The translations under genes were made by a program, and so were the position numbers. Source: Collybia mongolica (lineage: Eukaryota > Basidiomycota > Agaricomycetes > Agaricales > Clitocybaceae). From it: a stretch of 64,000 bases of DNA. Location: positions 1,922,001-1,986,000 of the forward strand of contig JAAXNY010000010.1 in the NCBI GenBank assembly GCA_013420905.1, given 5' to 3'. The notes under the pieces are model-generated. The model was not told where the DNA came from, made no database searches, and saw nothing but the letters and a program-made list of their open reading frames with translations. This document shows, one piece after another, positions 1 through 12,619 of the stretch. Within the stretch, counting starts at the first letter, position 1, and every line of letters starts with the position of its first letter.

Positions 1-1487
1 CTTAACCTCGGACAGTCAAGGAATGTGCACCCAGGTTTCCAACAAGGCCAGTCAGAAGCCGAGAAACAACAGCAACGGGTGAGTTTTGTCCAGCTATTTT
101 CTTACGTCAACAGCTTCTCCATTCATGTCCTATTTTACGGAATATTTTTCATGCTAGCTCTATCCTTACCTTTCATTTTTATACCTATGGTGAACTAACA
201 CGTTATACAGAACAACTACGCCATAAAGCTTAATCAAGCAACACATGCTGCATGGAATTCGCCAAACGCCAACCCCAGTTCACAAACACAGGGCCCCAGC
301 AGTGGTGTAAATTTAACACTAGGGTCTGGAGCGTTTTCCAATCCTCCGCCTGCACCGACACAGACGCAGCAAAATGGCACTCATCCAAACCCAACTTCGT
401 CGACAACACATCTAGATGCACCCCCTGGCGTTCCACCACCATTGGGACTTTACACGCAACAATCTCATGCCACCGGAGGCGCTTCTGCACAAACAACGTA
501 TGCATCGAACGGTGCACCAGGGGATTCACATTCAACTAATAACCCTCCTAATAACTCGAGCGCACACCAAATATCATCACAACCAAATTCAATATCACAT
601 TCGCAACAGCACCCGCAAACCCCGGCAGAGCAGGTACTCGTGAGCGCAGCCGACAGATGGGGCCTACTCGGGCTGTTAGCAATGCTCAAGAATGCAGGAA
701 CCGACTTGGATCAGGGTCTGGGTGGAATTGGTACCGATTTAGGTACAATGGGTCTGGATATGGCATTTCCTGGGTGCGTCAGAACATATCATCGAGGCAT
801 TTCCGAACTTACCGCGAAATTCAACATAGAAATCTATATTCCACATTCATAACACCATGGGCAGACCAATCGGCAGCACGAACAGTCGAGCCCGATTTCC
901 ACCTTCCCACATGCTATTCGAGTGTACAAGCACCACCTCCTGGTCCCAATAAGGCGACTGCGTTCAGCGATGAGACGCTATTTTTCATGTTCTATTCAAG
1001 CCCCAGGGATGCGTTGCAAGAAGTTGCCGCACAAGAACTGTGTGTATCATTCTCTCGTGCTAAGCTCCCCACATCACCACATCCATATTACCTCGGATGT
1101 TTCACGTCGATAGACAGTCATTGATTTAATTCTTCATCCTACAGATGGAACCGTAATTGGCGATATCACAAGGATCTACGGCTATGGATCACAAAAGAAA
1201 GTGGTACATCGCCTTCTCAGAAAGTCCAAGGTGGGGAACAGGGTCAATACACATTCTGGGATCCAGAAAATTGGGTGAAAGAGCGGAAGGAGATGATTGT
1301 GTTATATGCTGATCTGGAGGAGAAGAACGTACCAGCATTTGTGCAAGGCCCAGGACTCGTGCTAGCACAATCAGCGGGGCAGGGGCAGGCAGCAAGCCAA
1401 CAGTCGCAAACACAGGTAGGCATTCAAGGCCAGCAGGTGCCTCCGACACAAAGGGGGTCATTCCAGATGGGCATGGCTGGATTATGA
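1..1487 (+). CDS. NOT2: NOT2/CDC36 (CNOT2) subunit of the CCR4-NOT complex, 5'-truncated by the window edge
   Basis: Scaffold subunit of the CCR4-NOT deadenylase/transcription complex, acting in nucleus and cytoplasm. Four exons are visible: 1-78, 211-773, 830-1039 and 1145-1487. The first two give a low-complexity Gln/Asn/Ser/Pro linker. From about 640 the conserved NOT2/3/5 (NOT-box) domain begins with ADRWGLLGLLAMLKN and GTDLGTMGLDM, continues after a phase-1 intron as NLYSTFITPWADQ, and later gives NWRYHKDLRLWITKESG and YTFWDPENW. This matches the order of animal CNOT2. After the domain there is a 40-60 residue Gln-rich tail not found in animal CNOT2. The N-terminus lies outside the window. 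All introns are GT-AG. Family assignment is secure; splice phases were checked by continuity of the NOT box. Confidence 0.93.
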
Positions 1488-2070
1488 GTAATCGGCAACG
1501 ATCCCCCTCCCCCTCGCCTTCTGTTCCATCACAGACCAGATCGACTCTTATTTTCATTTCCATTTCTTATCTTTTCGTCGGCGCTGCTCCGATATTTGTA
1601 CCTCTAACACCATCGTCTACATTCATCGCTGGCACACCCGTATCGATACATATTTCGTCATAGTTATTGAGATTCTTTTTGATGGCGATCACTTACTTGG
1701 GCACGTTTTGCCCTGCAAAGTCTGAAAGCGGTGCTCCGAGTCCAACTTGAAGAGTTAATATGGACCACAGGTTGGCTCGCGATCCCAATCATGAATAATG
1801 CGTCCCGGCGCGTAGCCATCCATAGACACTGTCAGCGATGGCCATGCCCATCGTTGCTAGCATGACGGCCAAATTCTAACTCAACACTCCGCGCACAATG
1901 AAATTGGGTGATGATCGAGTCCGAATGTAACTTCCCCCGGGCCACCATCCGTCCTCGTACCCACTGACTGCTGCCATGTCCTTTGCCTCTATATAAAAGG
2001 ACTCATTTCTCGCCTTCGTCTTCTCACCTTCCTCTAGACCCCTCTAGGACATATTACATAAATCATCTTA
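1488..2070. other. Intergenic region between NOT2 and the GGTase gene
   Basis: 583 bp holding the NOT2 3' UTR and the promoter of the next gene. No open frame with family resemblance was seen. The only distinct element is a TATA box near the right end. Confidence 0.6.
1990..1998 (+). promoter_or_regulatory. TATA box of the GGTase-I beta gene
   Basis: The sequence TATATAAAAG lies about 75 bp upstream of the ATG at 2071 and is followed by a pyrimidine-rich stretch typical of fungal transcription start regions. Confidence 0.5.
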
Positions 2071-3662
2071 ATGATGTCTGATGAACGGTTTCACCTCCAA
2101 CCTCTCGCTCGCGCTGGTCATGCTTCTCATTGTAAACGTTGCTTGTCGGGTATGTTATTTTCTATGATGGTGGCTGTACGGTTAATCTTTGTGCTCTAGG
2201 CTTGCCTGGTTCACAATCTGAGGTAGACGCATCAAAGTGATTCACTCTACTCTTTTGCATTTGTCAGGTATTCACGAAGATCCTTTCAATATCTCTCTAG
2301 GCTTGCACTTGCCTTCTATTGTATCGGCTCCTTGGACCTTTTAGGCGTCATAGATACGACGTCTCGGACAGATCATCAATCATGGAAGGATTGGATCTGG
2401 GAACAGCAAACAAGTATGGCCTCCGAATCTTTTCGATGCAATCTAATGCGGCAAATCAACAGATGGACAATACGGCTCTGGTTTTAGACCGAGCAGTTTC
2501 ATGACGGCCCATTGTAAACCGAGACCTTTTGTCTGTCGACTCGTTTTACGAAACTCAACCATATTTAACCCATGACATCCAGGAAACCTATACCGATTAT
2601 GATACCCCTCACATCATCATGACATATACTGCTTTACTCTGTCTATCTATCCTGCGGGATGATTTTTCGAAACTCGACCGCGCAGGGATCATCAAGTTTA
2701 TACGTGCATGTCAAAGGGACGACGGAAGGTGCGCTATCGCGATCGCTGCATGTGCCGCGGTGACCTTTTGAATCGTAACCTTGCTGTGTCAGCTTTTCTA
2801 TCGTACCAGGAAGTAATGAAACGGATCTTCGTACCCTCTATTGCGCATTTGCCATTAGCCATATGCTCAACGACTGGTCCGGCATTGATATCATACGCGC
2901 GACTGCCTTTATCGCATCTTGCAGGGTAGGAGTTATACTTTTGCTAAAAAAAAATGGTTACTTATGTGGTTTGAATAGACGTATGAAGGCGGCTATGGAC
3001 AGGCGCCATTTTGCGAAGCTCAAGGTTTGTTTCGTGGATTATCTTCCCCCTCCACCCGTCTCCCTGCGTCGGCCTGACAGATTCGCTCCAAGGGGGAACG
3101 ACTTACATTGCAATCGCTTCACTTTATATCGCTCCACAACTCCGGACGTCTCCTCTGACCCAGGTTGAACATCAGTCAACAATTCACTGGGTCTTGCAAA
3201 ATCAAGGCCAGTCTGGTGGATTTTGTGGCCGCACGGGTAAAGATGCGGACGCATGTTATTGTTTTTGGTGCGGTGCTACACTCCAGGTTGGCCATGTCGC
3301 CCCACAGTGTGTCGTATGATTGACCTCTTCTTCCCAGATCCTTGGTGCAAAGCACCTTGTAGATGCCAGTTCCCTAGTAAGATTTCTGGCGTCATGCCAG
3401 TTCAAGTATGGAGGGATATCCAAAGCCCCGGGGGAAACACCAGGTAAAGAAAATATAAAAAGATAGGGTTTTCATTTGACATAGATACCATTGCACAGAT
3501 CCGTACCATACCTACCTTTCTCTGGCGGCGCTATCCATGTATCCACCTAGTCAAGATGTTACCAACACTGAAGCCGCTTCATGGAAGATCGAACCAATTG
3601 ACCCCTTGTTAAATGCAACCAAAGAAACTGCTAAGTGGGCACGCGAGCACATCCCCGTTTAA
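2071..3662 (+). CDS. CDC43: Geranylgeranyltransferase type I beta subunit
   Basis: Beta subunit of the zinc enzyme that attaches geranylgeranyl to CaaL-box proteins such as Rho GTPases. About nine exons are needed. The start gives MMSDERFHLQPLARAGHASH. Recognisable blocks are LALAFYCIGSLDLLG, GFRPSSFM, HIIMTYTALLCLSILRDD, FIRACQRDDG, NDLRTLYCAFAISHMLNDWSG, YEGGYGQAPFCEAQGGTTY, HWVLQNQGQSGGFCGRTGK and DADACYCFWCGATL. These follow the order of human PGGT1B. All three zinc ligands are visible: Asp and Cys in DACYCFW and His in DPYHTYLSLAALSMYP. The stop is TAA at 3660-3662. The splice choice around 2500-2595 is uncertain: a donor at GTCTGT fits in phase but is weak. The beta subunits of farnesyltransferase and GGTase II are related, but block spacing and the short length fit GGTase I. 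Confidence 0.9.
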
Positions 3663-4436
3663 CCGGTCGATACCTTTGCCCTCCATCACCAAAGGATATC
3701 TTCTTCGCTCAACTTGCAACAGCCATGTTGTCGTTTCCTCGATCCCAATCCCCATTTACATCTCCCCGATATTTATGCAGGATGTGGCAACCTCGAGGCT
3801 CGATGAAGGGGACGGATCAGCTTATGTATTGTCGCTCATTAGATCTTGAAACCTATATCGTCAGTACCATGTATTTCTGTCTAGTAATATACACCCATGA
3901 CGGAAATGTAATATGAAAAAGCCCCCAAGTTCAAACGAATATTCCGGGTCACTGTCGATCTTCTGTGTCTCGCAATAGCCCCTGCGATTTGAACACTTTT
4001 TCACTGCAGGTGGTTTAACCATCGCGGTGCCGTGGAAAGCAAGCAGGAGCAAATAGACAAGACTGATGTGTACATACTTAGCTGCATTAGGTACCAAAGC
4101 CCAATGTTCGCAAATATCAATGATCTGAAAAGCCCCATCTGGAAACCAGTGTTGAATATCTGTTCAAGCCTCGACGAGGTGGATGACGGGAATGTATGTG
4201 CACCAACTATTACTATGAGCGACGGGGGTTGGCAACATTCTCGATCACTGGGACAAACTTCCATCAACAAAGAAAATTATGTATTAGCAGAGTAAAGCCA
4301 ATTTCGAACCACCTTCGAGCTTGACGCCAGAAACCCATAACTGCCGCTGCTGCGCGCGCGGCCCTGCTGGCAATGTAAGTCAATACTTCTCCAGCGGTAA
4401 AAATTGATACTTAACCCTTCCAGGTCGCTCGCATCC
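3663..4436. other. Intergenic region
   Basis: 774 bp between two plus-strand genes. Short open frames exist (for example 87 codons from 4032), but none resembles a known family or has a plausible exon structure. A GC-rich CTGCTGCGCGCGCGGCCCTG patch lies near 4345-4364. Confidence 0.55.
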
Positions 4437-5968
4437 ATGAATAAGAGTACCAGGTCGACCTTTGGTCGACATCGGCTTCACTTTATTATCGCACTTGTTA
4501 TATCGTTCGTCCTGCTGTTATTCTTCTTCAGCCCTTATAAAACATATGAGCGCATTCACTCCAAACTTCCTGAGGTCTATGCCGAAACGTTATCGCAACC
4601 AATAATCCCTCCTCCAACATATGAAGGTCTTCGCAAGTGGGAGGCAAATCTTCCTCAACACGACCTTGACCTCCCATTCCCCGAAGGACGAACAGGCCGC
4701 TATGTCAAATTCTCGAACCAGATTGTAATGTTAGGGTTCAATAATGTTCTTAACGAAGTGTGAGTGCCTCCCGCTACCTATATTCGGTCAGGCACTTAAG
4801 CGCACGCTTAGTCTTATGAATGCTCATCTCGCATATGAAGCTAAACGCTCTTATGTATTCCAAGATTACGTATGGAAACCAGAATACTATCCTTGGCCGG
4901 AACACCAGAGGCTCCAGAACCCTCCACGGACCCCTTTGAGCGCTTTAATAGCTGGCAGCGTTGTAGGGGAGCCTTGGGCTGAGGGCGACAATGCTCCTCG
5001 TTCCGTTTCTTCAGAGTGGTTTGACAAAGTATGCCCGTGGAACGAACGTCGGTTACTCTATACAGGAGATATCAAACCCGGCCTTGCATGGAAATCTGGC
5101 TTGGAGATTTTTGATCACTGGGCGAAGCTTCTTCGAGATGCTCCTGAACGTTGCATCGAGGTTCAGGCGTCAGGTGACGACAAATTCCCCCAGACGTTCG
5201 ATTTGTGGCTCTGGGGTAGCGACCGTGTCCTGTCGCTTTGGAAGAACTTCTCAACGTCCCCTACGTCGCGCCTTCTCCGGACATCCCCTATTGTTGGCGC
5301 AGCGGTCAAGCGCAATGAGTATCTATTCCTTCCACGAGGCCCTCGCCCATCTCATCCGGTATCACCGGATCCATATTCGCGGATGATGGCCATGCATATT
5401 CGTCGTGGAGATTTCAAAGGCGCTTGTCTTCACCTAGCGAAATTCAACTCCACTTTCTATAGCTGGAATCTTCTCCCTTCGTTACCCGACCCCCTCATAT
5501 TTCCCGAACACATTTTATGGAACACGACAGAATATATAGAGGCCCACCTTGAACGGTGCCTCCCTGAACCTGAAGTAATTCTCCACAAGGCTCGAGTTTC
5601 ACGGGACGAATATGTAAGGGCAGCTCACATTGGCAAGAGACGTACCCTGGATATCCTGTATCTCCTGACGAACGAGAAAGGAGTATGGCTGACGAAAATG
5701 AAGGAGGCGTTGAGGAAGGACGGATGGAACACGATTGTGACAAGTAATGACCTGGAACTGGATAGTGAGGGAGTGGATACGAACATGGCCATTGATATGG
5801 ATATAGCACGAAAGGCAGCAGTATTTGTGGGTAATGGGGTGAGTCGATCCTTCGTTTCCGGGACTGCGGTGAATAACTGCGGATAATTAGTGGTCATCGT
5901 TCACAAGTAATATTGTTCATCGGCGGTTGGTCGATGGCAAGGAACCTATCAGTGTTCGATTTTGGTGA
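4437..5968 (+). CDS. Type II membrane protein, O-fucosyltransferase-like (fungal family)
   Basis: Predicted 481-residue Golgi/ER-type protein. A short basic N-terminus (MNKSTRSTFGRHRLH) is followed by one transmembrane segment, FIIALVISFVLLLFFFSPY, then a lumenal domain. Conserved blocks are FSNQIVMLGFNNVLNE, YVFQDYVWKPEYYPWPE, MMAMHIRRGDFKGAC and the C-terminal NGWSSFTSNIVHRR. The HIRRGDF block resembles the GDP-fucose binding motif of O-fucosyltransferase-like proteins, and Agaricomycetes carry many such paralogues; substrate is unknown. Exons are 4437-4757, 4792-5838 and 5891-5968. The first intron would be only 34 nt (GTGTGAG to GTCAG), but it keeps frame and joins conserved blocks. The last intron is supported because reading through would lose the WSSFTSNIVHRR end. 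Confidence 0.75.
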
Positions 5969-6390
5969 TGAAAAGTGAAAATAATTTGATATCCCGACAG
6001 CTGACCCACGTTCATTATCGATGTTGAATTGTTATTTTATATATATACTCTTATGTAGTGGACGATATACTTAGCTTAGTGCAGTTGATGTAACCTTGCT
6101 GCAACAATAGAGGGGCCATGGAACTCATGCTACACCACGCGCTTAGGTATACTCGTTTGTTGAACCAATAAGACTGAACAAGCTCGAATTGCAACAGAAA
6201 ACAAGCGCCGTGGACGGGCACATGTGATCCGCCAAAAATAGCCGAAATCTCACTGGAGTTATACCAGGCTTGGTGAGTAGACGTGTCCAGTTCCTGGCCG
6301 TCCAATCTACCCAATCTCCTATACATCTTCATTGCTGCCTCTGGGAGATCTGCCGACCCTTGCATTATCTCTAGTTGTCTTACAACCACT
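5969..6390. other. Intergenic region upstream of SLP1
   Basis: 422 bp with no supported gene. It contains an AT-rich run (ttttatatatatactc near 6040) that could be terminator or promoter sequence. A 112-codon minus-strand open frame here has no recognisable content. Confidence 0.5.
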
Positions 6391-9312
6391 ATGTTGTCGT
6401 TTCAAGTACTCCCAACGGCGCTAGTGGCACTCCTATGGGCGTTACCAGCCTTCGCGGCCACATCAACATCGGGGAATGACCCTTTCAGAGCTATTGCAAC
6501 TCGGGTCGTGCGTCCGCCCGAACCACCAGTATGCTGTCTCAAGCCATTGATGTCGCCGGAGCCATTGGGGGATGAGGTGTTTCTTTCTTTTGAGGAATGG
6601 AAGGCAAAGCAGTTCGTGATACAGGAACAGGCCAAGGCCAAGGAGAGGTCAGACGTGTTGAATCGCTACTTAAATGGCAGTAAAGGCTCTGGAGATGGCC
6701 GCGAAACAACGTCATCATTCTCCGTGGACCCCTCCACCGAAGGCGATCCTTTGAACACTGACGAAAATGCGAATTCTCAATTCAACGAACCCTTGTCTCC
6801 GCACTTCAGAGTTCCGTTGACTGACCGATTCAATTACGCCAGCCTGGATTGTTCGGCTCGTATCCATGCATCACACCGTTCTGCAAAGTCGTCATCATCT
6901 ATCCTTTCCTCCAAACGGGACAGGTACATGCTCAGTCCGTGTAATTCTCGCAGCGGGGAGAAACAATTTGTAGTGGTGGAACTTTGTGAAGACATCAGGA
7001 TCGATACAGTGCAACTCGCCAACTTTGAGTTTTTCAGTGGAGTGTTCAAGGAGTTCAGCATAAGTGTTATCAAGACTTACACTGGAAAGGATGATGACGA
7101 ATGGACACTCGCGGGGACATATAAGGCCAAGAACGTTCGTGGAGTCCAGGTAAGCTAAACGCATACCATCCTGAACCTGTCTTTAACTGAGTTGTTAACT
7201 TTAGTCCTTTCATCCTCCAACTTCTCTCCGTGACTTCTACCGTTATATTCGTATCGACTTTGTCTCGCATTATAGCAATGAATTCTACTGCCCTATATCT
7301 CTGTTGAGAGTTTACGGGTTGACTCATCTCGAACAATGGAAATGGGACATGTGGGAAGAGCAGAGTCGAGCTAAGCGCGATGAAAAGGACAAGGCAGCCG
7401 ATCTCCAGCCTCCCTCCCAATCAGGTCAAGTTGTTATGGACGCTTCTATGCCCTTAACTATCAACTCAGACACTATTGGGACTGGCAATACAAATGATGC
7501 GTCAGAAAACGCAACATCTGTCAGAGAACTACCCACCTCATCATCGGATTTGTTTAAAACATTATTCCCTACGCACTCCGCAACAACAACAAGCATTAAA
7601 AATCAGGATGCACTCGGAGTAAGCAGCGCCATCGCACCACCCACAAGAAGCCCAAAGCCTACCACACCTTCAGCAGCCCTAGCTACTAATAACATTCACG
7701 AATCTCCAATTACAACTCGAAACACATCGCCTTCATTGCACTCCTCAATCTCAACACACACACTGACCACACTCTCCTCAAATAATACACCCTCAATACA
7801 ACACAATCAGGCACCAAGACTATCACCCGAAACTTCCTCGACGTCCAATGCTGTTTCTTCTTTGCCACGCGCCACAGCCTCGACTTCATCTTCCTCATTT
7901 TCTACGATTTCGATAAACGCACACACGACTCCCTCGCACATCGCTTCTGCCCCTGTAGTAGCATCGCCAGTTGTAACGATTGGTGGCGGTGGTGAATCAA
8001 TATATCGAACAATCATGAATCGCCTAACGGCACTGGAAGCGAATCACACACTGTACACGAGATATTTAGAACAGCAAACTAGTGGAGTCAGAGATGTATT
8101 GCAACGACTTGGCGAGGACATTGGTAGATTGGAGGGTATCGTGAGTTTGTGTCTTTCTTTAGCCATGTCGGATTCGACCTGAACTTGCGGTTGTTCTACA
8201 AGGGCCGGGCCCAGACCGTAACGTTTCAACGGACCGTTAATGAATGGGAAGCGCGTCAACGAAAATTACAGACGGATTACCATGAGCTCATGTTGCGTAT
8301 CGAATATCTTTCAGACGAAGTTCATTTTCAATCATACTTTGGCGTTCTTCTATTCACCAGTTCCTTTTCTTCAGATCGTCCTCGAGAAGCGTCTGGGCAT
8401 AGCCCAACTCTGTCTACTCCTTGCTGTCCTAGTCTTTATGGGCCTCACACGAGGATCCAGAGGCGAACCTCTCATGATACATGGCCAAAAATCCATGAGA
8501 GAATGGGGGAAACGCCATTTAAGCTTCAGTGGGGACTGGACGACGCGTTTCAGCGGAGGCAAGAATGGAACTCGAAGTCCGCCCAAACTACACCCTGATG
8601 CGAAGCCCTTACCCAAGATTTTTAGTGGAGAAGGTAAGTTCCCGGGCTAAATCCCAACGCTCTGACTTACCAGTCCATTGCAGACGTAAAAATTGTGTTC
8701 CCTAGTAAAGATATTTGGAACAGAGAACCATTAGAAGCGAGCAACCGTAATAGCTTACCCACCCAAAGTGACCTCCACCACACACGCTTGGATTCGCGTT
8801 CTCGCACCCCCTCTATGCGCAATCGGCACCACCACAGGCCCGTGACACCCACGCCTTCAGCGTTCCGACCCCGGCAGCTGCAACGCTCCAACTCTCAAGG
8901 GGGAGGTACCCAACACAGTCCCGGATCTGGAGGTACGATTACAGTACCCAGGAGCGCCAGGAAATGGGCGAAAACTCCTCATCTTCACGAAGTCCGTAAA
9001 GGGGACGGAAAGAGTTCACGAAGGAGGGATCATGGACGTTGGGACAGAGGCAATGAAACTGATGATATATTTTCTGTCCCAGCGACTGCACCTGCCACAG
9101 TCCCTCGATATAGCAGACGAGACGATAGTCCTAGTCCAAGTCTCTTCGACTCAAATTTGAGGACAAAGGCCACAAAGCTCTACGAAGCAGATCAAGCTAA
9201 ATTTGACGACGGAGGAGACCCTTGGATTGATACTGAGGAAGAGCCGGAAGCGGATTGGGGTACGAAAACGGAGCCGGGACGAACAATCACTTTCTCGGGG
9301 AACGAACATTAA
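6391..9312 (+). CDS. SLP1: SUN-domain protein, SLP1/SUCO (Opt) family
   Basis: ER/nuclear-envelope glycoprotein of the SUN-like family; yeast Slp1 with Emp65 protects folding soluble proteins in the ER. About 895-899 residues in five exons: 6391-7149, 7205-8140, 8215 (or 8203)-8319, 8375-8633 and 8684-9312. It starts with a signal peptide (MLSFQVLPTALVALLWALPAFAA), then VFLSFEEWKAKQ, a family hallmark. The SUN-like domain runs from about residue 145, with FNYASLDCSARIH, EKQFVVVELCEDIRIDTVQLANFE and YYRYIRIDF-type sequence ending LLRVYGLTHLEQW. A long Ser/Thr-rich linker, a coiled coil (MNRLTALEANHTLYTRYLEQQ) and a transmembrane segment (IAQLCLLLAVLVFMGLT) follow. The tail is basic and disordered, about 290 residues. 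Both acceptors of intron 2 are in phase, so 4 residues are ambiguous. Confidence 0.9.
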
Positions 9313-9799
9313 TTGACTGTTGGTTTTTCATCTGATCAAGTCTCAAACCCTTAGCATTCCTTTTTTTTTTTGCACCGCATTTGCCATACCTCATCATTGG
9401 ATTTCCCCTCATATATATCGTTATATATTCTGCGCTCAGTTGGCTCTTCAAGGTGTGAGCTCTTGACCTTCTAAAAGTGAAAAAGATAAGCCGGATGAGG
9501 GTACACCACATCCATTCTTTACATCAACTCTCACCATCTCTCATAGCCCTCGAAAGGGACAAGTGAAGAATCGTCAAACTTGTCAAACTTAAATGTGCCG
9601 TCGGCCCTCCACACATTCTGGGTTTTTTTTTTCGAGGAAGCCCGAGGCCCACAAAAGGTTAATGCTCTAGTGTCACTTCAGAATCAGGGAAGCATCCGAC
9701 ACTTCATGGCAAAACAACCACATCTCGTGATTCGCGATTACAGGTCCCATAATTTAAATAATTCTACAGTTGGAAGAAGGGTGTCATTAACAAGCTGTT
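9313..9799. other. Convergent intergenic region
   Basis: 487 bp between the 3' ends of SLP1 and the phytase-like gene. Two T-rich runs (9359-9371 and about 9622-9631) may serve 3'-end formation. No gene seen. Confidence 0.5.
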
Positions 9800-11665
9800 C
9801 TACCGAGTGCTTGATGCCCCAGGCAGAGTCAACCTGAACACGAGGAATTGGTTATCAACGTCCAAACCAGCATCGAACGGTACACCAAGGGAAACTCCAT
9901 TCGTGCTCATAAAATCATTATCCGACTCAAACACTACTTTCAGCATTTCAAAAATATGAGTTGAGGGGGGGAAGTACGCACTGCAGTGAACAAGAAAAAA
10001 TCTTCAGGGAATGCTGGATCCCCCACAGGTGCCAAAGCGAGGGATTCCCACTTTGCATTAATCAGTGTTTTATCGTTGGGAGATCCTAGAAGGCAGCACA
10101 TGGGATCAGAAGATTCACAAAATAAAGCTGTAAGTACCGTTGTGCAATCCAAACCGCGCGAGCCCCGCCGTTTCGACGAAGTTTACAAACGAGACATACG
10201 TCGCTGGGGTGATGGTAGAGACCAATTTGCCGCTAGTTGCAATCGGATTTGCAGGATCATCAAATTTTGTCCCGTGAATGTCAGTAGCACCCGCGATCGA
10301 AAACAGGTCCGCTTGCCTGGAATGGTGTATGTGAATATAGATTTCGTCGAATTACGGATAATATTTATGACTAACTTGTATTTCGTGTTATTATCGTCGC
10401 CCCCCCTACCATCTCCATCCCGGGCTAAAGTGAGAAATACGCCTTGACTCACGAATTGTAGCTCGCTGCTGGCTTGTGTGTTCCCCTTGTCACTGAGCGG
10501 AAGAGGGACGACCCACTCGCCAATCAAAGTAGGTTGTACGCTAGGGTTGCTGATATTGTACGCGATCATACGGGTAAAGCGCGAGGTCGATTTCTTATCA
10601 CCACCGTCCTGGATAGTGGCAGACTGGAGCATTGCGTATAGGATCTGGTTTGTGTGATCGATAGTAAGCCCCTCAAAACCTACATGCAAATGAGATGTGT
10701 TTGAACTGGATTGAGTAAACTGGCACAGTTAGAAATTACCTTGATTGGCCGAACGTCCGGTCACCGGTGATGTTTCCGACGTAAATTGTAAAGCACCCGA
10801 CGAATCGCGAGGTAGGAACGCATTGGGTGGTTGTATAGTTTGAATGAGTTGCCCCTCTGCTGAGAATTGGTATATGTATGGGCCGTACTCGTCGCTAGCC
10901 CAGAAACTAGATAAAAGAAGTTACTATGTATCCTTGAAGCTCATTCAAGCCTTACGTTCCGTCGGCGTTGGACACGAGACCCTCAACATCAATGGTGAGG
11001 TGCGGCAATGTAGTAGATGCGATGGGCATCTGTGGGTCTAAAAAGGAAATTGAGGAGTTTCCACTCTGAGCAGCTCTGATAGCTGTAGGGTCCAGCCCAC
11101 TAGTTTTGGTGTGATTCCTTTCGAATGTCAACATAGTCTTCTTATATTGTAACTTGAGTGTTTGCTGCGCATCTGCGAATTTGAGGTTCGCCGATCCATA
11201 GTAGGGAGTGAACGTAAAGTCAATTTCGTGAATTCGAGATTGATAGTCGATTGTCCCATTTCTGGCGTGGTCTCAGGACGTATTTACTTTCGGGGTGCAA
11301 AGCGCTTACATATTGAAACCACGGTCGGGCTGAACCACGAAAGTTCCTGTATATGTTCCATCGGCTACTTTCCATGTCCCGAATTTTATATCTATGCCGC
11401 TTCCGATCCCTCCCAGGGTGTCGCCAGTTGATTCCTTGAGATCAGAAGGGATGAGGCCGAAGCCTACGAGGCCCTTCGAAAAAATCTTAGGTCTGAGGTC
11501 AAAAAGTATTATGGACCCGCATCGTACCTTGTTCACATATGTTTTTCCCCCTAGCACAGCAGAAACAGGAGTGGTTGCTGCTGAGATAGATGTAGGGGCA
11601 GCGTAGACGCAGTGTGTTAAGACAAGGAGGGAAATCAATATTGCACGACTCGTTCTAGTTGCCAT
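9800..11665 (-). CDS. Secreted protein with esterase-like domain of the phytase family
   Basis: Likely extracellular beta-propeller hydrolase of the phytase-like (Phytase-like, PF13449 type) family; natural substrate unknown. The N-terminus MATRTSRAILISLLVLTHCVYA is a clear signal peptide. Conserved blocks are GLVGFGLIPSDLKESTGDTLGG, YTGTFVVQPDRGFN, HLTIDVEGLVSNADGT, FWASDEYGPYIYQFS, GFEGLTIDHTNQILYAMLQS, YVSFVNFVETAGLARFGLHN, KWESLALAPV and the C-terminal SDNDFMSTNGVSL and FLVFRVTLPGASS. At least seven exons are needed. The last intron (9937-9977, 41 nt) gives the correct frame only from the internal donor GTACTT. The stop is at 9800-9802. Domain assignment is firm; function is family-level only. 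Confidence 0.87.
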
Positions 11666-11752
11666 AGTACGGATGAGCGAAAGGGAAGAGAGCTTTGAGC
11701 CTTGTTGTGAAGCAGGATTGGGTATTGGGTCCTAGGTCCTAGAGAACGTGCA

Positions 11753-11759
11753 TTATATA
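11753..11759 (-). promoter_or_regulatory. TATA box of the phytase-like gene
   Basis: TATATAA on the minus strand, about 88 bp upstream of the start codon at 11665. Confidence 0.45.
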
Positions 11760-12534
11760 CGCTTCAAGATTTATATTTATATCAGAAGCGTAGACGGTTG
11801 TCCGAAGCAGAGCTCCGAGAATAGCTGATAGTGAATAAGTAATCAGTCACGTTTAAGTCTGTCGGCAAGGTGGAAGTTGATATCTCGCATGCCATGGCAC
11901 ATTGTCGTCAAGATGCTGTGTCTGTAGATTTGCAATGTCAAATGGCTCCGTAATTCGTCTTTTAAAAGTCGTTTAGCGCGATCGGCTAGGCTTTATCGAG
12001 TCCGCATAGATACATCCAACGAGGTATTATCTTTGACCTGACTGATGGTAGCGCCAACCACGAAGGGACGGAAGCAACTGGTAGCTTACCGCTCATTCTG
12101 AGAATGTTTATTGACCAACACGTTTCGATATTTCGATTCCTGCTCGTTTGGATCGTCGGTGGGCGTTGTTGTTTGGTGAGAAGCTTAGATCGCACAGCCA
12201 CTTGGTATTTATCACTTGTGAAAATCTTGTGGTCTTCTCGGGTTTAATTGAGTGAATTGAAGAGGCGATGCGATATTGGCCTAGCAAGAGCCTTCGGGTT
12301 GCAACGGTGGAACCGAAAAGTTGCGTAGAGCCGAAACAGAATACAACAGGATGAGTGAGCCAGGACAACTTCCAGAATATAATTTCGAGCGTGGGTCTTG
12401 AGGATCACGAGCTCCGCGCGCGTCAGTCACGTGAGGGACCGGTAATGTCGGCTCGGAATCACTATCTTCCCCACGGAATACAGATTTGTCGACACATCTT
12501 CCCCTCATCGCAAATCCAGTGATCCCCTTATTAA

Positions 12535-12542
12535 TATAAATA
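12535..12542 (+). promoter_or_regulatory. TATA box of the FMN oxidase gene
   Basis: TATAAATA about 78 bp upstream of the ATG at 12620. Confidence 0.45.
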
Positions 12543-12619
12543 CCAAGTTCTCAAGCATCGACGGCTTCAGAATCTCCCATTAGGTTTTATTGTTACCCTC
12601 CCCCCCCACATCACTAACC

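Larger units (their letters stand above)
11666..12619. other. Divergent promoter region
   Basis: 954 bp between the start codons of the phytase-like gene (-) and the FMN oxidase gene (+). It contains TATA boxes for each direction and no supported gene. Open frames of up to 86 codons on the minus strand have no recognisable content. Confidence 0.55.

Noticed and set aside
4032..4295. 87-codon plus-strand frame before the fucosyltransferase-like gene
   Set aside because: No family resemblance, signal peptide or splice partner; an equally long frame overlaps on the minus strand.
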